Below, piece after piece: positions 8,670 to 17,600 of a stretch of 20,855 bases of DNA. A model generated the notes under the pieces. It saw only the letters and a program-made list of their open reading frames with translations, was not told where the DNA came from and did no database searches. The position numbers were made by a program, and so were the translations under genes. Positions within the stretch are counted from its first letter, which is position 1, and every line of letters starts with the position of its first letter. Origin of the DNA: Mnemiopsis leidyi (Eukaryota > Ctenophora > Tentaculata > Lobata > Bolinopsidae); contig JH153373.1 in NCBI GenBank assembly GCA_000226015.1, forward strand, positions 161,926 to 182,780. Reading direction: 5' to 3'.

Positions 8670-11600
8670 ATGTTGAGGAATTTGGTGCAGCGTTCCAGTA
8701 AACGGCCTTGCTATTTGTTAACAAGGTCCATCAGACATTCTCAATCAACGAAATTCCTCTCTCAATCCGCCACTTCACAAGCCTTCAATGCTGATGATGT
8801 AGCTAAAACGAAAGTGGAGAACATCAGAAATATAGGTTTCTTTGATATCTAATTTTGCATCTATTTCATTAGCAAGAAAAGGTTTGCATGTAAGTAGGTA
8901 CATTGATCTCTCGTGCTCATCACTATAAGTGAGTTATAGTGTATCATGTAACTAGTGTTATCTATGTTTTAAACTTTATTTGTCAGGAGTGTCTGCCCAC
9001 ATAGATTCGGGGAAAACAACAGTGTCAGAAAGAATTCTGTTTTATGGCGGAAGAATCGACGCTATACATGACGTGAAAGGTATGGAAATTGTATAAACTG
9101 TATATGAACTCGTAGAGTTAACTTGTTTATTCATTATGACTAGATGTGATAACTTTGATCATCTAAGCTATCATACAACTGTAATTACATGTTGTAATTT
9201 ACAACTGTACATATAAATGTGCTAAGTTTAACGTGGTTTTTGTAATTCTCTTCTTGACTCGAGTGATAGACATAGGATTTTAATAGCAATTTTAATGCTA
9301 TTAAAATCCTATGTCTATCACTCGATTCAAGAAGAGAATTACAAAAACTACGTTAAACTCAGTTTCTTATGCGACTCATAAACAATTATCCGATCATTCA
9401 GTTAAAATACAAATGTGCTAACACCTGTACTTCCTAGTTACTACAATGCTAAGTAGACTAACTACGTCCAGCAACAGAGCAGTAAAGCACACTAACACTT
9501 AAAAACCCAGGAAAGGATGGAGTTGGGGCCAAGATGGACAGTATGGAGCTTGAAAAGCAGAGGGGAATCACCATCAAGTCTGCTGCTACTTCTCTGCTTT
9601 GGAAAGGTAGGTCATCCTTAAGCCTACACACGAAAACTTAAGTCGAAACAGGCCAAATTTTATTCTTTACCAAAGCTCCACCCCCACCCCCGATGACCAA
9701 ACATGGCTCATATTTAGACCGCACATTTATACAGGAAACCAGTTGAATCTGATCGACACACCTGGACACATAGACTTTACTGTGGAAGTAGAAAGAGCTC
9801 TGAGAGTCCTAGACGGGGCAATTCTTGTGCTCTGTGCTTCCAGTAAGATTTGATTTTGTTATGACTAAAGCATGAAGTTGTACACGGTGAGACTCTTTTT
9901 GGCGATCGATTTTTCGGTGATACATTTAAAATCATAAAAATCATATCATAGATGATAAATTATCTATAATATATAGCCACTTACACTTAAGCTAAAAATA
10001 ACTCCAGTTAAATAGTCGCTTAAACTTCTTAAACAGAAATAAGTCTCTTAATTAAAACCTATTTGCAGGCGGAGTTCAAACCCAAACATACACTGTGTAC
10101 CGACAAATGAAGCGCTACAATGTACCTTTTATCACCTTTATCAACAAAATGGACAGATTCGCGGCCGACGCTAACAGAGCTATTCAACAGATGAGAGACG
10201 ATATGGGATTAAATGCAGCTTTTCTCTACTTCCCAATAGGTATGCCGTGTGTACTGTGTTTTCTGTTTTTGTCCTACAATCAACCCTAACCACTAGCCAG
10301 AAAACGCAAGTATTCTTGCTGTGTACCTCCGATCACAACCATCGTCAATCGAAGCTTCAAAGGCTTCAAAAAATTTGAATTATAATTAACATTGAGAGTT
10401 TCTAACAATTTCCCTTCTTCACAGGCCACCACTTATTAAACTGAATTCAATATAATTACTTTTCCATGTGGGGCGAAGGTCTGAAAATGCAAAATGTTCA
10501 TCATAATGTAACCAGCAGGTTAATATTCTATAAGGGTAACATATACTCATATACTGGGCAATGGAAACTCTCACAATAATGCGAGTATATAATTCAGTCC
10601 ACAACACTTCATGTGCCCAATATTACCTTTATTAAAACAAAATTGTTATCTTAAAATACTAAATACATCGGTTCCTGACCTTACACTCTTTAAAGGCTAT
10701 CATGTTGAATAAAATTCATAATTATAACATTCCCATGCGGGGTGAGGGTCTAAAATGCTAAAATGAAATATGACAGTAAAATATATGGGACGATATTCCA
10801 AAAGGGTAAGATGTCCTGGGCGATAAAAGGTCGACAATAACGACCCTGTAGGACCTACATCGTGGGTACTGTCCTTCAATCACGTGCCCGTTCTCCCCTT
10901 TATCAGAGAGTCGATATAGAGGGGTTATTAAGGATATCAAATATATCGACCAATCATAGTGGCGAAAGTCGTTGTTGTTAAGAATAACACGACATTGTTT
11001 CATGAGAGGTTGAGGGATAGAGACCCTTGACCACGACCACTCGGCCAGACCACCAGTATCTGGAGTAGACCCTACACTTCCTTATTCTACCTGAGATTTA
11101 ACGATGAGTAAGACGACTTACACCCTCTGTATCGCATATCTTTCTGTGATGGTATGGCTACCGGAAGCGCAGGAACTCTCACTAAAAGGCAGAGTTAACG
11201 GACTGAAGAACCTCGTGAAAAGTCTGGCTAACCACACCTTTCCAACTTGCGACCTGGTCCTGTTCACAGAAGTAGCTGATTTTAAAACTGCAGAACAGAG
11301 GTGCAGCAACCTCAACCTTGCAGCCTCCAGTCGAGTAAAGGGGAATCTGGCGACGGTAAATACTGAGTTTAGGAACGCAGAATTAAGCATGCTGCTGAAC
11401 ATTGCCTTGCCGAAATCGAAACAACATAGCTTTAAATACGCTGGAAACCGGTGGGTTTGGACTGGACTTCGAAAGACAAAGAACGTCTCCAAAAAACACA
11501 TCAGAAAGATCAAGAATAGGATACCTTACAACGCTCTGGACTGGGAATGGTACGATGGAAGTCAGCCTGATGTGTACTCCAATTGGCATCGAGGTCAACC

Positions 11601-14600
11601 TGATCAAAGACCACTGAAGGAAGGCAAGAAAAGCAATGAATTTGAGAATAGTGGAGTTTGTGAGGAGAAGAGATGCAGGCAGAATCAAATGAGACTCGAC
11701 CACGATGGAAAATGGGATGACGCTTTTGCTTTCGAAAAGCATCCTTATGCATGCGACTATGCAGGACGATACGTGGTCTCCGGTGAACTTAAATCCTGGG
11801 ATGATGCCAAAGAAGCTTGTGAAGCAGCAGGTTTGACCCTGGCGTCTGTCAGATCTCATGAGGAGGTCGAGGAACTTAGACAAGCCCTGCTGTCTTTTCT
11901 TGGAGAATCTGGCTTCGAGAATTGTGCTGGTGTTTTCGGGATTGGCAAAGATGAAATCAAACACCTTAGCGAGGATAAAAAGGATTGTTTGAAGAAGAAG
12001 GAAGGACTCCGAATATGGGATCCTGACCACTGGGCTTGGATTGGAGGTAACGATAAAGAGGATGAGGGAAACTTTAAATGGCTTGATGGATCTGAGGCGA
12101 TATTTTCAGAGGACTTTCCTTGGATTGCAGGCGGAGGAAATAACAATGGGGGAAAAGGGAAGTTCAATAAAGATGATGATATCGATAGATCGAAAGGACA
12201 AGATAGCTTGACCATTTCCAAATGGGGTGAATTTGATGATGAGTATGGAGATACGGTTCGGCCATTTGCTTGCGAATGTCCTAGAGGATAGTCTGCAAAA
12301 ACACTCTGATATAAGTAAAGATGATTCTTGATGGCCTTCTATGGTTCTTCTCTAGTGATACATGATTACTTTATTGTATCGCTAAACTTATTGAAAACGA
12401 TGTTACTTTTTCACGGTTTTTATATTGAGTTTGCTAAAAAGTAAAATGTTTGATGACCATTTGCAAGCTGAAGTTAATATGAAAAACATCTTAATTTTCG
12501 AATAACTGTATCTCATTTTAATTATATATAGATAATGAAACACTTTCAATTTGTTTCTAAACCCTCAACAATAATATCTAGATTCATACTTTTCCTCATA
12601 AACTGTTTCAGAAAATATCTGTAGCTGTTAGTGACATTACTGCAACACAGAAACTATTTCTTTGCACCAAAGCTATATTCTTACCTTAGCTGCGGGCTTA
12701 TACTTGGCACTGGCACATTGCTTTTTGAATTGCTGTAAATTGATGTAATACACGACTCACTCTGCGCAAAAAAAATAATTTTATAAATTTTTCATGCTCG
12801 CAGTTCCCGCTGGTAGAATTGGCATAAACTGAATAAAAATACTGTCTACAGTTAGGTACCAACAGCAAGCATGACTTGGAAGAAGTTTTTACAGGTAACT
12901 ATGGTAACTCATTGCGAGTAACAATTTAAAATGAAATAAAAAGTTAAGTTTCACCGGACTGCCATGATGATTATTTTAATTTTTGTCGAATTCAAAAGAA
13001 TTAGATTTAGAGAACATGTCGGATTTAAAACAATGACACAAAAACACATAATAAATCTATTGTCTCTTATTTAAAAAAGGACATACAAGTACAATATTGT
13101 GAACGATCTAATAGCTGTCGGAAAGGTAAATCCGCCATGTGATGATTGAAGACTATTAAAAGGTTTTTTCAATTCGCACTGACTCACTACCCTCTTGGGC
13201 ACTCACAAGCAAAAGGTCTCTCTACGTCGCCATATTCGTCATCAATCTCCCCCCATTTAGAAATCGTCATGCTGTCTTGTCCGCCCGATCTATCTATTCC
13301 ATCAGAGTCATCGAACTTTGCCTTTCCTCCATTATTACCGCCAGCTTTTGCGATCCAAGGAAAGTCCTCAAACTCTGCCTGAGATCCGTCCAACCATTTA
13401 AAGTTGCCCTCCTCTTCGTGATCGTTGCCACCTATCCAAGCCCAATGTTTGGGGTCCCACTTTGTCTTGCCTTCGCTGTCCTTTTCATTGCAATGCAGCT
13501 TGTCAGAATCAAGATGCTTTGCCTTAACAGCATGCGTTCCAGCACACTCCTCGAATCCAGATTCCCCCAGGAAAATCAGCAGGGCTTGTCTTAGTTCCTC
13601 GGCCTCCGTGAGAGACCTGATAGAGGCCAAGGTCAAGCCTGCTACCTCACATGCTGCCTTGGCAGCTTTCCAGGATTTTAGCTCACCGGATACAATATAT
13701 CTTCCTGTATAGTCGCAGGCAAAAGGATGCTTTTCAAAAGCGAATGCGTCATCCCATTTCCCATCGTGGTCGAGCCTCATTTGATTCTGCCGGCATTGGC
13801 TTTCTTTACATCTTCCACTTTCGCTGTATTCATTGCTTTTCTTGCCTTCCTTCAATGGTCTTTGATCAGGTTGACCTCGATGCCAATTGGAGTACACATC
13901 AGGCTGACTTCCATCGTACCATTCCCAATCCAGAGCGTTGTAAGGTATCCTATTCTTAATCTTTTTTATATGTTTTTCATCGTTGTTCTTTGTCTTCCGA
14001 AGTCCGGTCCAAACCCACCGGTCTCCAGCGTATTTAAACTCACTCTGCTCCGATTTCGGCAGAGCAATGTTGAAGAGCATGCTTATTTCTTCGTTCCTCA
14101 GCTCGGTATTTACTGTTGCCAGATTTCCTTTCCCGGTACTTGTAGCCGCTAGGTGAAAGTTGGCACATCTCTCTTCCGCAGTTTTGAAATCAGCTACTTC
14201 CGTGAACAGGACCAGATCGCAAGTTGGGTAGGTGTGGTTAGCCAGACTTTTCACGAGGTTCTTTATCCCTTCTACGTGCTCCTTCATAGAAACTTCCAAC
14301 ACTGCTGTGGACTCAGCTATTACCACGAGGAAAATAAGGTAACCGACGATGGACGTTGTAGCCATCTCGAAACTTCTAAGAGGATAAAGAGATGATAACT
14401 CAGTGATGGGTTAACTGATAGATGCAGATGACTGATGGTCCGTACAAAATGTCAGGGCTTTTAAATCTTCTCATGAAATAACGTCAAAATGATTTTGGTT
14501 TATTTCAACAATGGCAACTTAAAAGCACTTAGAATTGACAATTGTGTGCTTTAGTGGCTTACTAAACGTTGAACTGATGTTTTATTTTATAATTTGATGA

Positions 14601-17600
14601 TTTTATGATTTGGTCCATAACCCTACTACACGCCTCGCACGAATTGTTTAATTCAATTCAATTTGTCCAAATTAAGAAATTAACAACATGTAGGTGTAAC
14701 TAGTAAATAAGTGCCAAGTTTTAAAAGTATCATCGTCACCACATCTAATGTCTTTCCAGGAGCGGAGAGGACATTTGAGGGGGTTGTTGATGTGCTGGGA
14801 GAGAGATCTGTCTACTTTGAAGGGGAGAACGGAGAGAAGGTGGTGTACAGAAGTGTCCCAGTCGCTCTGGAGGGCGAGTTGATACAGAAGAAGTTGGAGC
14901 TGGTGGAAAGTCTGAGTAACGTAGATGAGGAGATAGGGGAAATGTGGGTAGATATATACTGTTTGTCCTGGTTGATCTCTTGTTTTAATTATTTTTTTGG
15001 TGATTAAAAACCTCGCTGTGGGCGACTCTTGGGGTTCAGTTGTTTTATTTTTTAGTTGTTAAGAATTTTGCTGCGGTTAACCCTTTGGACAGGGTCTTCT
15101 TATTGTTTATTATCGTTGGAACATTCATTGTCGTAACATCCTCACACAAACAGGTATTTGATGGAAGAAGACATCAGTAACGCTCAAATCGAGACGGCCA
15201 TCAAAAGATCTGTTCTCACCCAGAGTTTTACTCCTGTTATCGCAGGGTCTGCTCTCAAAAACAAAGTTAGTTCAACTTAGAAAAATTGTTTTCAGCTAAT
15301 GGTCACTAATAGACGTCAGAAATTTGTTTACCTCTGTTTATTATGATGTAAGCCGTAAGGTCTACGAGTAATCGGAAACTATAGAGGTTTAATTGTGATT
15401 CTTCAAAAGATCTATTTCACGAGATTTTACCACTTTTTAGGGAGTACAGACCCTACTCGATTGTGTAAACACGTACCTACCTAACCCTAGTGAGGTTCAG
15501 AACTATGCCATCAACGCACTCACCCAGGAAAAGGTAATGATGAACTTCAGGTTTGATAAGTTTGATAGTAAGAGTTACTGACATTTTCGAAAGTAAAAAT
15601 TAGCGTTTTAAAGGCTCGACACGCAGTGCGTTAATTTTCTAAGTATCTCTATTCCAGACCTTTTTTAGTTTCTTATCTAAATCTTCTATTGAATTTAATC
15701 TTGCCCCTGCCCGACTTACCTCTAAATTCTCCTCCCCACCCCCAGGTTCTCATGTCCCCGGAGCGGTCTCTAGCCCACCCAGCTGTGGGACTCGCCTTCA
15801 AGCTCGAGGAGAGTCAGTACGGTAACTTGACCTACGTGCGGATGTATCAGGGTTGTTTCAAACGTGGCAGCAACATGATCAACACCAGAACTGGTTTGTA
15901 GTGCAGATTCTTATCTGGGTGGAAACTCGTGACTTGTTTCAAATTGAAACTTTAACCATCTGCATGCTTACGGGGAACTCTTCTCCTGTCTATACTTAAA
16001 ATTTTAAACTGTTAGAATATTTCAAGCTTTGCTTTTCGTTGCTCCTATCTCTGAATTCGTATCTTTAAACAAAGACAAGAGTTGAACAAATACAAGAGTT
16101 GTTCTTAAATCTTTGTGTTACTTATTCTCGTCGCCACAAATAGCAGTAAATCACTGCAAATAGCAGTAAATCACTGCTCTAATTTATAATTATAAATTAA
16201 GCCAACATTAACACGTGTTTCCCAGGGGAGAAACAGCGAGTGCCGAGATTGGTGTTGATGCACAGCAACGAGACGGAGAATGTTACAGCTGCCTACGCAG
16301 GGGACATTGTCGCTATGGTTGGTGAGTGGGACTGTTCTTGTTACGGCCGCCGTTTTGATAACACATTTGAGTTCCTATACATTTCCAAGCCAAGGTGGGT
16401 GTAATTTTGATCAGATTTTTAACCTGTAGTTGTAAGAATTTCACATTCTCTTGAACCAACGCACATGTCAGGTGCGAACTGTGCAAGTGGAGACACCTTT
16501 GTGGACGCTAAAACCCCCCAAAGTGACATCTGTTCCATGGAAAGTATGTTCGTTCCAGAACCGGTTATCTCCATGGCAATCAAGAACAAACACCACAAGG
16601 ACGATGACAAGTTTTCTAAAGCTCTAGCTCGCTTCGTTGTAAGTTATGATCAAATTAAAGGCTTAACTTAACGCCTTGGAGCACATCCCCCGTCCGGAAG
16701 TATCCTATTTCTAAAAACTTAAAAGCTTGACCAGACATTCTACCTCTTTGTATTGGCCGGGGGCTAACAAGATTGCCCCCAAGTTTTAACCCGAACCTTG
16801 TATTGGGTGTCTAACAAGATTGCCCACGAGTTTTTTCCCAGTTCTTGTATTGGGTGACTAAGTAGATTTTCCCTTGATCAGAAAGAAGACCCGACGTTCC
16901 GGAGCACGTTCAACCCCGAGAACAAAGAGATAGTGATTAGTGGGATGGGGGAGTTACAACTAGACATTTACGCTGAAAGGATCAGGCGGGAATACGGATG
17001 TGAAGTCGACCTTGGAGAACCTACTGTTAATTACAGGTTTAAAATCTAAGTTATTAGTAAACCTACTGTTAATTATAGGTTTAAAATCTAAGTTTTTAGT
17101 AAACCTACTGTAAATTATAGGTTTAAAATTTAAGTTCTTATTAAACCTACTGTTAATTATAGGTTTAAAATCTAAGTTATTAGTAAACCTACTGTTAATT
17201 ATAGGTTTAAAATTTAAGTTCTTAGTAAACCTACTGTTAATTATAGGTTTAAAATCTAAGTTATTAGTAAACCTACTGTTAATTATAGGTTTAAAATCTA
17301 AGTTATTAGTAAACCTACTGTTAATTATAGGTTTAAAATCTAAGTTATTAGTAAACCTACTGTAAATTATAGGTTTATAATATAAATTCTTGGTGAACTT
17401 ACTGTTAATCATAGTCTTAACCTACTCATAAGTTAAAAATCTAAGTTCGGCAAATTTCTTATAGTCTCATCCGCTTTGTTTATTAACTATTGTTTATGAT
17501 CATCTCATCAAGTAACGGCAAGTCATCTCAATGGTGATTTTTAGGAGTTGTCACCAAATATTACACACTTTTACAAATCACGTTTTCACAATGTTCTCCC

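Noticed and set aside
11118-12221. Several antisense open frames of 80-215 aa across lectin gene A
   Set aside because: They are shadows of the real lectin reading frame. They lack recognisable domains, and corresponding shadows appear over gene B.
13146-14395. Plus-strand open frames over lectin gene B
   Set aside because: These are shadows opposite the real minus-strand gene, with no family features.
16960-17412. Minus-strand open frame encoding a 14-residue repeat protein of 150 aa
   Set aside because: It is produced by the 42-bp intronic minisatellite, whose period is a multiple of three and whose unit lacks a stop in that frame. There is no independent sign of a gene.
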